This document shows positions 1 through 10,196 of a stretch of DNA of 44,996 nt, piece by piece. The stretch's first letter is position 1, and every line of letters begins with the position of its first letter. This DNA is from Lingula anatina. Lineage: Eukaryota > Brachiopoda > Lingulata > Lingulida > Lingulidae. The stretch lies in contig NW_019775606.1 of the NCBI RefSeq assembly GCF_001039355.2, forward strand, positions 1-44,996, in the 5' to 3' direction. Below the pieces are notes generated by a model, which was not told the origin of the DNA, did no database searches, and saw nothing but the letters and a program-made list of their open reading frames with translations. Position numbers and translations under genes: made by a program.

Positions 1-1
1 T

Positions 2-1256
2 TCTCAGTTGATCCAAAAGCGTGAGACCAGCATCCAAAAGCCCCTGGACTTCTATGAAGGAATGCGTTCCTATGTAGAAGGCTTCGGACAGCTGGGCTTT
101 GAATTCTGGTGGGGTGAGCATGACACTTTTTTAATTTTCCAGTCCTTTATAATTTTTGGGGGTTTTGGGGTTGCAAATAAAAATTCATAAACATATAAAA
201 ATGGATACTGATATAAAGTTCTCTTGAGCTTTTGGTAACCAAAGCATTTACTTGACAGAACTTTACATTTAACTAAAAAATTATCCTTTGCCTAAATGCT
301 TTTTACAATAGTGTAAAAGTTACAATATTTAAATTTGTGAAACTAATCTTTCCACCCAGGTCTGGATAACATGTATCAGCTGACCAATCCAAAGAAGAAC
401 AGCCGCAAGTATGAACTACGTGTAGATCTCAAAGACTTCAACGGCCATTCTGGGTTTGGAGTCTTTACTGATTTCTCCATTAGCAGTGCCAGTGACGGAT
501 ACAAACTGTACCTTGGGGGGCTCAAAGAGGGAAATATTGGTAAGGTGTTGGGTAGATTAATGGATCAGTTCTTGAGGCTTATTTTGATATTAATAATAAC
601 AAAAATAATAATAATAATAATAATTAAAACAGCTGATGTCTCAAAGGGGAATATTGGTAAGATTACTAAAGACTGATTTTCTCTTAACTTTGATGGCTTA
701 ATTCAGTATTATCCAGGGAAAGAACTTGAACCACTTCATGGCTAATTTATAATCACATCTACAGCTAATTTAAAGTCAGTTTTCAAAACTTTTCTTCAAC
801 TTTTTAGGTGACTCCTTCATTGGTTCCAGAAACATGACCTTCAGCACCAGAGATCGCGACCACAACAAAATGGCTACCAAACATCACGGTGGATGGTGGT
901 ACAGCAACGACAGCCGTTCCAACCTCAATGGGAACGGGATGCGCCATGGCCCCTACTACTCGATTGTCCCTGACGGTGTCTACTGGAAGTCATTCCGCGG
1001 GGTATATTATTCCTTGGAAGCCACAAAAATGGCTGTCAGACCCATGCATATGCCAAAGACCACCTCCTCCACCAAGAGAACAACAAAGAGCACGACAACT
1101 TCTACAACAAAAAGTACTACGACTTCGACGACCAAAACAACAACCAAGACGACAACGACCACTCCCAAGTCAACTTCGACCACTCACAAGATGCCAACAA
1201 CAACTCGCAAACACGATGATAGTGGTGCCCATGGATTCCTTCCATTTGATTACTAA
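2..1256 (+). CDS. Fibrinogen-related domain protein with Thr-rich tail, 5' partial
   Basis: Three exons join in frame: 2-113 (entered from an exon off the window), 360-539 and 808-1256, with TAA at 1254-1256. Both introns are GT-AG in phase 1. The 246 visible residues show the C-terminal part of a fibrinogen-like globular domain: a stretch ending GFEFWWGLDNMYQLT, which corresponds to the usual EFWxGLD block, then a DRDHN calcium-site-like segment, then GGWWY, SNLNG and YSLEATKMAVRP. Such domains are found in ficolins, techylectins and invertebrate FREPs, which are mostly secreted lectins of innate immunity. After residue ~190 the protein becomes a tail dominated by Thr, Ser and Lys, probably a mucin-like or O-glycosylated stalk, and it ends FLPFDY. 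No cysteine occurs in any visible residue, although the family normally keeps a disulfide near the NCA and WWYxxC positions. The signal peptide and upstream domains lie outside the window. The family call is firm; the ligand is unknown. Confidence 0.88.
1073..1220 (+). repeat. Thr/Lys-coding low-complexity tract in the fibrinogen-related gene
   Basis: The coding sequence here is an imprecise run of ACA, ACT, ACG, ACC and AAG codons, giving repeats of the form STTTSTTK and TTTKTTTTTPKS. Because the codons vary while the residues stay Thr or Lys, the composition looks maintained at the protein level and not just produced by fresh slippage. An extended, glycosylated stalk is the likely structure, which is an inference. 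Confidence 0.75.
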
Positions 1257-1850
1257 CTAAAACATTTCATGAAGAATAGTATAAACTTATTATGCCAGGC
1301 GGTCACCATCTACACCCAGAACAAGTTTCTGAATATGAACAAACATGGTTCAGACAACAGACATGTAAAATTTTTGATACAGTCACTATTTTATTATGCC
1401 ATTAGTCATGTCAACTAATATCAGTGACCAGTTGTTTTCTTTTTAACTTTGTGAGTCTACCATATATGTCAGACTTAAAATTTAATCTCAGCTTTTTCAA
1501 AAAATCTTTTTATTGCAAATGACCATATGATAATATGCGATGTCTGGGTCAAACATGTAAGCAGGTATTCATAGTTGTTACAGAAGTGAGAAATTTATTG
1601 GATAAACTTCCAATTCACAATTCACCTTATTACTCCCGCAATATGACAAGCATTTTTCTAGAATTTGCTATGGGTTGTGGCAAAGGCAACACTATGATAT
1701 CTATTTTGAATGCAACAGCACAACTGATCAAAATGCCTTTGTGTTGTTAATCTAAACATTATCTCGTACTATCATTGCTAACAGAATATTTCGATTCAGA
1801 ATCAAACTATTATTCAGAATGATAAGATTACTGCTAAATATGTTTGCTGT
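1257..1850. other. Tail-to-tail 3' region between two genes
   Basis: This stretch lies between the stop codon of the plus-strand fibrinogen-related gene and the stop codon of the minus-strand C8orf34 homologue. It is AT-rich and has no convincing coding exon. It must hold both 3' UTRs. I saw no clean AATAAA on the plus strand just after 1256. On the minus strand an AATAAA overlaps the stop codon at 1855-1850. Confidence 0.6.
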
Positions 1851-1864
1851 TTATTCATAATCTT
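1851..1864 (-). other. C8orf34: Terminal coding micro-exon of the C8orf34 homologue
   Basis: A strong polypyrimidine acceptor (CCTCCCTCTCTCCTCCCAG, ending at 1865) precedes only 14 coding bases. After joining to exon 14 in phase 1 these give EDYE and a TAA stop at 1853-1851. The C-terminus is then QAEDSDEDYE, an acidic end. An AATAAA polyadenylation signal at 1855-1850 overlaps the stop codon. The phase agreement and the strong acceptor support the call. Confidence 0.65.
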
Positions 1865-4800
1865 CTGGGAGGAGAGAGGGAGGTACTAAATACCTGATTT
1901 TTGTGCTGACTCAAAACATATTTTTGACAGAAACGTTATCTCATCTCCACAATGCAATCAATAATCACCATAACAGAATTAATTATAAAGCATTTATAAT
2001 CAAAAGCATTTTGCATGATATGCAAACAGTGACAGCAATTCATATCTATAGATCATATCTACGTCAACTTTCTTATCAGTGGCTGCTTTTCTGAAGCATC
2101 ACGTTTTCAGGTGCTTCGCGTGCACGCTCACACACCCACACAAACATGTTATCCAAATTCTGCAGCGTTCTTCACATTTATCAGGCAACAGATTACCAAC
2201 AGCATCAAAGCAATTGTTATGACAAAAAACACTTAATCCTTATCAAACACACACAAACACACATGCACATAAAAACACACACACAGACAATGGTATTCTG
2301 TGCAAACTTATTCAAATGAAAAATATGCTACACTCAACATCTGCTTTTTTTTCCCATTTGCTATCGAATTGGTGAGAAAAATGATAATTTTAATATTTGA
2401 ATATTAGTGCCAAACACTGAAAACAGTCAATTTGGACATTTATTTTCAGTAATTTCGCTCATCAAAGAAAAATTGAACTCACCATCAGAGTCTTCTGCTT
2501 GCCACACTGGGTGTCTCTGGAAATATAATGGTGTACGTCTTGGGTATTTTCTTGTGTATGTTGTTTAAATCAAATTGTTTGGGGATGTGTGGCTCATTCA
2601 AACCAGTGAACTGTTAACAAATAATCTCAACGTCAAATTGACTTGATCATTTTTTTCCAAAGTTCCATAGTTTTGATCAAAAGTTTTAAATTGTTTGGAA
2701 GCTATGGTTAAAACAAACAATGACTAATGTAATGACAAAGATTGTATTATATCTCATTCATAAATTTGTTTAAATTTTGTAAAAAAAATAATAATAAATA
2801 AATAAAGGTAACAAACTTCAGACTTACAGGTCCTGAGACTTGAGAGACACTTTCAAATTCTTCATCTTCATCATCTTCTCCATCGGCAAAGTCACTGGGA
2901 GGCTGCCGGGCAAACCGTACAGCTAGAATTGGAAAAGAAAAAAAAAATTCTTAGATTCTTCATAGTGTAAATTCACAATCCTTGATTTTTTTTCCTTTTT
3001 AATAATTTTTTAATGGACAAGGATGGACAAGATGAATGAATAAATGATTTTTAGGAAAGCCCAACTATAATTAACAAAAACTTGATTTAGGCAAAAATAA
3101 CACAATTTCACATTGCTGAGTAGGCTAAAAAACAATGTACTCTAATTTATTTAAAGATTTCACACAAAAAATTTAAATATAACAAAGTCTCTTTGTGATG
3201 ATTAAGAATCAACAAAGACAAGCTATCCAGCACAAAAAATAACACATTCCTCCTTGGTACCTGGTCAGAAAGCTGAAACAGTTTTTTTAGAAGAATAAGA
3301 ACAAGCAAAAGCCATAATATCAATAAAATATTTCATAAAAAAAAACAATAATGTCAACTACTGCAAACAGTAAACAAATCAAACAAATTCATTCCCTCTG
3401 CATTCTTGGTTATAGTTTCTTCTCACATTTCCTGAACAAAAATCAAAACATGTCTGCAAGAGTCATCCTCAGTTTCAGAAATTACTGACAACTCACCTTT
3501 TCTTTCAGCATGCCTTTGTCATTCTCATTAACACCCTGAGTTTCAAAAGCCAATCTACTATCAATTCCCATCTGCCATTTCTATTAACACACAGAGAACA
3601 TGCTGATAACTGAGGTATTTAGCAGTAATCTCTAAATCTCAGGGTGACAAGAACACAAACATAACAAATCAAATCAGTCAAATAAAAAAAAAAGTCATTA
3701 GTAAAACAAAATCAGCTCTCTATATCATTTACTTCTCGCATTTCCCTTAGCGACAAGCTGCGATACATGGCGAGCAGCCTGGAGATTTGTATCAAAGAAA
3801 TCTGTCACGCCCTCTCCCTCCTCTTCTGATTGGACGATATCCCATGCCTTGGCCTGGAAGCTGCTGGCAGTGGCTCTGTCAGGGGAGGAGGCTATGTCTA
3901 TAGTTATCTCACTGGTGACTAAAATGTGATGTCAGGCACCAACTATGAACTTAAACTAGTAACAATTACTTTGATTTATGTGTGTGTGTGCATGGAAGGG
4001 TACACCTATTCATCAAGACTGCAAACAGAAAAACAGAAACAACAAAGACTCACATTAACATGTGCACAATTTTCATCAATGGCAGTTAATGAAAGTCTTA
4101 TTTATTTCCTCATTCAATGAAATTGATGAAAGTGGAACTCTGTCTGTTTTTTTCAATTCACTAGCTGAAAGAAAATTAGTGACAACAAAATCAAAGGCTA
4201 CAACAATGACAATAAGAGAACTACACTAAAGGCAAAACATAATTATAAGATCTTTTAAGCACTAATTTTAAACTAGCTACAACCATCTTACCTGCAGATC
4301 CATTTCTCTCAAAGCCAACCTCAGAAAGTTCTTCAAATTTGGACTGTCTTGTAGGTTCACTCATTTCAGTGCCACCTATGACCCTGCAAAAAATAAAATC
4401 CTGTTAACTGAGAACATTCTGGGGTTTGTCGAGTTTGTATTTCAAGTTGACCAATGGCTATAATTAAAGCAGTGAATGATATAAATAATTTACCATAAAA
4501 TGTGCAATATATCTAAAGAAAAATGTTTGTAGTTTCAAAATCTATAGAAGTTGAATTGGAAATCCATATTAATGAGCAGTGGCATACGTCTCATATATGC
4601 ATTTACACTACTCTTCAGGAAGACATACATCTAATCATGCTAAATATGCATGTCAAATCTGTCTTTTATTATTATACACATTGCTGGCTCATATTGTATC
4701 TATCATTTACCTAGCACATCTGGCACATATACTGACTCTTACTTGAGGCTCTGCTTCAACTGTCTTCATTGTCTAGAATATTAAATATATACCATTATAA

Positions 4801-7800
4801 TTAATAACACTTACAATATTAAATGTTTAGTGTGATGGATGATTATTTCATTAGTGCTTAAATTTCTCACACATTCACTCATCAATGCTATTACAATGCA
4901 ACTGCTGAATATTACTCAAAAAGATCTAAAACAGAACATCAGCTGTTATTTTAATCCAAGTCTAAGGCTCTCGGGCACACAATGATTTAAATGTAGGAGA
5001 AAATTACTTCCCCCCCCCCCCCAGGAAAAACCATTTTGGCATATTAATCCTGTGCATAGTGCCTTAAAATATTTCCAGAAATATTTCAATACCACAAAAC
5101 ATCTAAATCATTCATACATAAATTAATATAATTTTTACTAATAAAAAGTACTTCTTCCTTTTTAAAAAAATCAACACACTCTACCTTGCTGATCCTGACT
5201 CCAGNAGGAAAAATCATTTTGGCATATTAATCCTGTGCAAAGTGCCTTAAAATATTTCCAGAAATATTTCAATACCACAAAACATCTAAATCATTCATAT
5301 ATAAATTAATATTATTTTTACTAATAAAAAGTACTTCTTCCTTTTTAAAAAATCAACACACTCTACCTTGCTGATCCTGACTCCAGACGTCTTCACACCA
5401 GTTATACCTTCATTCTTCAGATCTTCAGGGTTCTCTGATTAACATACAAACATGAAAATTGAGTCAAAAATATATAGCATGTTTATTAAAATGAATCCGT
5501 ATACTATTTTTCCTTCAAAGTCGATGTGGTTCTTAGGAGAATCAAAATAAAGAAGATTAACTTATTTTCTGGCTCACAACTTAACTAATACACATCAAAT
5601 TAAAACTGGCAAAAAGAACTTATCACCACAGAGATCTAAAAAGTAAAAATTGATCTTCAAAAAAAAAAAAAAAAAAATTAACAAACAACAGTCCATCACA
5701 AAAAAGGGTCTGAAGCATAGGCTTTTTCTGTATTGTTTCTTGCTTTTTATAAGCTTGTAGAGTGCTACATTTATGGAAACTACAACTGATCCACATTTGG
5801 TCAACAAAGACAAAACATTCTGGTCTTAAAGTTCAAACCAACAGAATTTTTTTTTAAATTCATATTTCTTACCCAGCACTTCAATGGCCTCATCATAATC
5901 ATCGTCCTCGCCCGGATAACCAGAGTCTTGAGACTGAGCATCTTCTTTCTCCTTTTTAATGTACTTCTCCAAGTCTTTCTTGTGTTGTTCTGAAGCAAAT
6001 TTTGGACCCTTACGCTTGCTGCTGGTTGATCTAGAATAATTAGTGATACAGTAAAAAATTAAATTGTAGATTATGATGTATCCAGTGGTTGTTTTCAATC
6101 AAATGAAAAAGAAAAATTGATTCATCAAACATGTTGGATGCATTGAGCGCAAAATATGAATGCTTGTGTAATTTTTTAAATAGAGGATAAGGTTGAGCCA
6201 ATTACATAGTTTGAGAAACAATATCAGGTTATTATAATGATTATTTTAAAATAAATGAAAAATAGGCTTTGGAATGTAATTTGCAATGCATTTTGACATT
6301 TATGAAGAACTTCAGTAAATGCATTCAGTCATTTGGCAAAAGAAAAAAATCATGATCGACAACAGTAATTGACATTTTGAGAAAGAAGTCATTACCAAAG
6401 CATTCCTGGATAAAGTACTCTACTGTGAAATCCTGAAATGTTATACCCACACTGCACTGCTTTCTGTTTCTGCCTCCTCGCGTTCTCTGGGATCACTGCG
6501 TATTGACCTCCCAACTGACAGCTCTGCAGCTAATTCTTCCTCCTCTGTCATTGGTTTTCTGTATGGCCCAGTGTAGCCTCCACTGCTGTAGACCATGTCT
6601 TCTCCTTCCTGAAATGTGGAATACTAGCCCAATGAAGGAAAAGACTACCAAGAAATACAAATACAAAGGGCAAAATTACTGGGAAAACTTATATTCAGAG
6701 TGTCACTATATTTTAGTGCCATATTTTCAGTCTATAAACCCTTTGGTTTTTTACCACCATGAAGCACTCACCCCTAACATGACACTTCTCCACCCACTCT
6801 CTCTTTTCTTGGCCTCTGCCTCCTCTCTTTCTTCCTCATCCCTAACACGCTGGTAAGCTTTTCCTCCTTTTGTGATTTCCCAAAGCTCATCAAAGTCAGC
6901 TGTAGGAACTTTGTTGTCTGTATTCCACTGTTTTCTTGGTGCTAAAATAACCAATTGTAAAATTATTCAAATTTTTATCTTTTTTATACTGGGAGGCTTG
7001 CAGGCATCAAGGGAGAGGAGAAAAATTGAGCCTGTGTCAAATTAAAGGAGCCTTAGGGTTAAAATTATCATCCTTTAAAATATGTATATATGTTACCACT
7101 GGCATAAATTTTAAGTACGAATACATCTGCTTTGATAAATCCTGAGCCAGACCTGTAAATGAAACTGGAAATATTTGTGGTTCTTTCAAGTTACTGCAGA
7201 TCCAAAACATTTTCCAAGATGTAATCATTTCATGATATTGAGGGCACAGGTCAGTAATATGATTGTTTTCTTTCTTCTTATTACATATTATGTGTTTGGA
7301 AATTAACGTTGAAGAAATGATGACTAAAAATTATGTACATTTATGTACATAATTTGAAATGTAATTTACAACTCACATAAGCACACTGAGTTTGCAATTG
7401 TTGCCACTCAGCTTGGGCTGCTTATTATGTATATCACATATTTCATTGAAGCTGCCAACTTCACTTTTGCATGATCCCCCCCCCCCCAAAAAAAAAGTGT
7501 ACACAGGGTGCATGCTGTTAATTCACATTTTAACTACTTTTATGGGATCAGTCAAGTAAACCATGAATGCCATCTAAAGGTTAAAAGTTTTCTAGCTTTT
7601 ACTTCATGATTAAGTCTCTTTTCCTCATTAATAAGGCAATCCTGGAGAAGATCCCATTAATAAGCATTTCATAGGCAGCTAAACCATGCAGAAATTGTTA
7701 TTCATTTTGTGACCATTACCCTCATAAGACTATTTGTTAGTCACTAAACCTTCCATGCAAGTAACCTGAACTCAAGGATTGTAATGCCATGAATGGTTTG

Positions 7801-10196
7801 AATGGTTTTGGATAATGGTATACCTTGGTGAATATAAGTCAGAAAACTGTTTTAATTTTTAGAAAATAAGTCTAGTGTGAATTGCATGAAAATGTGTGTT
7901 CTCCATCCAAAGCATGCAGAAATTATTATTAATCCTCTGTGAGTATAATCCTCACTAATCTCTCATTTGTTAGTCATTAATGCCTCCATGCCAGTCACCT
8001 GATGGAGCTTTCACAAATTCCTCAAACTCTGAGGACTGTGTCCTTGACCTTTGAGTGACCTTTGACCTTGGACTAAGTTGAACCTTGCTGCACTTTATAA
8101 CTGAAAGTTGGTATTTATATTTGAGCTTGTCAACCGTAAGGAAATCAAGCTCTTAACATGGCACTGAAAACTGAGTAAGATGTCTCTTTTTAAATTACTT
8201 TTTATCGCTAATCCATGTGTACAACCTTTCATTTCGATTCTTTATATCTTCTGTAGATTAAGTATTCGATAATACTTAAAATCAATATATATTTTATAAT
8301 TTTTGAATTGCGGGAAATTATCTTACCTGGTTTTACATTCTCTCCATCTCCTCCTGCAGCAGCAAGAGCAGGTTTCTTTGGTTTCAACCTCTTGCTATGA
8401 CTCAACCAAGGTTTTTCATAGTCTCTCTGCTTGTCTTCAGTCACAGCACCATCTATAGTACATACAAATACCAAGATTACTCTAGCTAAAATTTTCTTTT
8501 AGCTTCAAATAAAAAAGCAGATTTTTTTCTAGCATACTTAACTGTTTTTGTATGAAAAAAATATTTACCTACAATTAACTGGTCAACTATAATAATATCA
8601 AAACTCAGGCCTAATGTATCTGCTAAACTAAATACAAAACAGTCTTTGTTTGTCTTCTTAGGTGTGGTATATTATGTTAAGTAACAATGAATATAAATGC
8701 TCACCAGGAGGAGACTGCGCCCAAGAAGCTGCAGAAGCTGGCATGCTTTTTCTGCTTAATTCTGGGGTGCTTTTCTTGCTATGGCCTACAATTTTATACA
8801 CCGACATACAATTTTATAAATAATATTACAAATAATGTATACTTATTCATGTATAGAAGAGGTATCCAATCACCAATTATATAATTCTACAAATTGTAGA
8901 AATAAATGTGTTTACAAATGCTATAATGTTAAAAACTGCTTTTGTAAAAGCAATACATCTAAAGTACACAAAACTTAAAGAGTACAAGCATAATTTTTAA
9001 TCTAATTTGATAATGTATTTGAAATAATCTTTAAATTAAATAAATTCAAAATGCTGTCCATATATGATCAATTTTCTTTATCTCCATTAACATGACTCAC
9101 TGAATAGCTCTGTGGTACTTTTTCTGGTGGGTGTGGGTCCTTTGGCTCCATCTTCAGCCTACAAAAAACAAAACAATTACAAATACTTTTTTAATTTTCC
9201 ACAACATACAAGCAACACAATAAACTTAAACATTATGGGAGCAAATTATCAGACATTACAGTTTTGTTGTTGTACTAATCTATGTGCGTACAAGCCTATA
9301 GCCAACAATTTCAAACAAATGAGTGCTCTTTTTTCTGAAAATGTGGATCATTAATGCATAAACCAAAATAATTTTTGTTTTATAGCCAAATGGGTTGGTT
9401 GTTAGAAACTCCAGAACCTCCCCTGCCAATGATCCTGATGCACAGGTGTGTGTCTGTGTGTGCATGTATGTAAATGTACGTTGTTAGTGCATGCTAGAGA
9501 TGTATGTGTCCTCACCTCCTTGATAAGTTTATGTTTCTTCTGCAGCACTTTGATCAAGAAATAGATAGGGTCATCTGGCTGGTCATGGATTATCTTGGAC
9601 ATCAACTCCTGTATCAATGAATAGAAATAGTAATCAGTTAGATAATCAGAATGATAGCTAGGCATGGACCAGAGTTGTCAAATTATTTATGACAGACTCC
9701 CTTTGCTTGCAGGGTTATTCTTTGGTAAATAAGATGTTAGACAACAGTTAAATGACGGATTTAGAGTATGGTCTTGTTGGCAACTCTGATGAATGGAAGG
9801 ATGAATGGAAAAAAGTGTACAGATGACAGGGATGATCGAAGAAAAGATCTACAATTGTGAAGTGCACTAGTATTTTATTATTTCAATATTAAATGTTAAA
9901 ACATTTTAAGCTAAAGATTTGAATGTTGACAACTATAAACAAATGTAGTCACAGCAAAACTGGAAATCGTGTAGGTTTTTAATCAGATCCAGGTTGATCT
10001 GGTAGTAGTAGTAATAATTGTAGTACATGTAGTAGGGGATGAAATAACAGTCGAACACATTAAGACGCTGTTGGTGTTACGGCCTTAAAAATTGCACATA
10101 AAAAGAGTTCATCAATTCACATAATCCACTTGCCTCAAACAGTGCCCCTATCTTATGACGCTCCAGGTAGAGAGGTATTCTTTGCTGCCCAGACAT
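1851..10196 (-). CDS. C8orf34: C8orf34 homologue with N-terminal RIIa-type docking motif
   Basis: Fifteen coding exons on the minus strand: 10196-10134, 9608-9516, 9158-9101, 8761-8705, 8452-8327, 6941-6772, 6608-6451, 6030-5873, 5434-5367, 4772-4733, 4375-4292, 3918-3733, 2922-2828, 2516-2483, 1864-1851. They sum to 1,404 bases with all phases consistent, giving 467 residues. The start at 10196 gives MSGQQRIPLYLERHKIGALF. This runs into ELMSKIIHDQPDDPIYFLIK (residues 1-45), an RIIa dimerisation/docking-type helix pair as in PKA regulatory subunits. Further blocks match human C8orf34 as I recall it: SAASWAQS, YEKPW, DFDELW, the DDDYDEAIEVLENPEDLKNE region, AEPQVRV and HPVWQAEDSD. Human C8orf34 (VEST-1) has no settled function; the docking motif suggests binding to an amphipathic helix, as in AKAP or radial-spoke complexes. 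Exons 10-11 are the least certain. Intron 1 uses a GC donor. The gene is head to head with the large plus-strand gene. Confidence 0.82.
3497..3580 (-). other. Candidate alternative exon, phase-incompatible with the main C8orf34 model
   Basis: An 84-base open segment lies between an acceptor (AATAG before 3580) and a good donor (GTGAGT after 3497). In phase 0 it reads KWQMGIDSRLAFETQG and so on for 28 residues without a stop. After exon 12, which ends in phase 1, it would meet a TGA within about six codons. It would fit in phase only between exons that end and begin in phase 0, such as short exon 10 and exon 14 (2516-2483). It may be an alternative or poison exon, or a chance open stretch. Confidence 0.3.
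4733..4772 (-). other. C8orf34: Small exon 10 of the C8orf34 homologue with two possible donors
   Basis: The acceptor is at 4774-4773. Two donors compete. A strong one (GTAAGA) at 4742-4741 gives a 30-base phase-0 exon. A weaker one (GTATAT) at 4732-4731 gives a 40-base exon that leaves one base over. The longer form codes for TMKTVEAEPQVRV and joins in frame to the next exon if that starts at 4375. The AEPQVRV segment resembles AEPQAKV in the vertebrate protein as I recall it, so the longer form is preferred. Confidence 0.5.
5023..5386. repeat. 182-base near-identical tandem copy joined by a single n
   Basis: Bases 5023-5204 and 5206-5386 are about 97% identical and are separated by one n at 5205. 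The copy includes the last 20 bases of exon 9 of the C8orf34 homologue with its donor. The few substitutions are at an allelic level of difference. A poly-C run (5011-5022) lies just before the first copy. This looks like a failed overlap between two contigs or haplotypes and less like a biological duplication. Confidence 0.8.
5873..6030 (-). other. C8orf34: Acidic exon 8 of the C8orf34 homologue
   Basis: This 158-base exon has a lysine-rich first half (KRKGPKF, KKDLEKYIKKEKED) and an acidic second half (GEDDDYDEAIEVL). It continues through a phase-1 junction into ENPEDLKNEGITGV on exon 9 (5434-5367). The acidic block plus the following ELxxLxxEGV-like pattern is one of the best matches to the vertebrate protein and anchors the gene model in the middle. 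Confidence 0.75.
7681..8040. repeat. Two diverged copies of a ~100-base intronic repeat
   Basis: Segments at about 7681-7785 and 7909-8040, in the intron between exons 5 and 6 of the C8orf34 homologue, share CATGCAGAAATT, a CCTCA block, TTTGTTAGTCA and a CCATGC-GT-ACCTGA block in the same order and orientation. They look like two old copies of an unnamed element about 225 bases apart. Confidence 0.6.
8045..8068 (-). promoter_or_regulatory. Three nuclear-receptor half-sites, DR5 + DR1 spacing
   Basis: TGACCT occurs at 8045-8050, 8056-8061 and 8063-8068. Read on the minus strand these are AGGTCA repeats spaced by one base (DR1, the RXR/HNF4/COUP-type arrangement) and five bases (DR5, the RAR-type arrangement). 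The cluster lies in an intron of the C8orf34 homologue and directly follows an intronic repeat copy, so it may belong to that repeat. Function is not shown by sequence alone. Confidence 0.5.
9290..9365 (+). repeat. Decayed partial copy of a MITE-like family
   Basis: In intron 2 of the C8orf34 homologue this segment reads TATAGCCAACAATTTCAAA, then a TTTTTTCTGAAAATGTGGA block, then GCATAAA. It follows the same order as the left part of the element at 44156-44323 (TTAGCCAGCAATTTCAAA, then TTTTTTCTGAAAAAGTGGA, then CCATAAA). The right end is not recognisable. Confidence 0.55.
9516..10196 (-). other. C8orf34: RIIa-like dimerisation/docking segment (exons 1-2 of C8orf34 homologue)
   Basis: Exon 1 (10196-10134) codes for 21 residues and exon 2 (9608-9516) for 31. 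Together they form two short amphipathic helices around a turn with the pattern DQPDDPIYFLI, where the Pro-Asp-Asp-Pro turn and following aromatic/aliphatic helix are characteristic of RIIa/Dpy-30-like four-helix bundles. The intron between them starts with GC at 10133-10132 in the context GAG|GCAAGT and splits the protein between two glutamates (LFE|ELM). Confidence 0.75.

Noticed and set aside
889-1260. Second plus-strand open frame over the last exon of the fibrinogen-related gene
   Set aside because: It is a frame shadow of the Thr-rich tract; the other frame carries the domain motifs and fits the splice phases.
5185-5204. Possible extra copy of exon 9 of the C8orf34 homologue
   Set aside because: It is only the last 20 bases of the exon inside a probable assembly duplication around the n at 5205.
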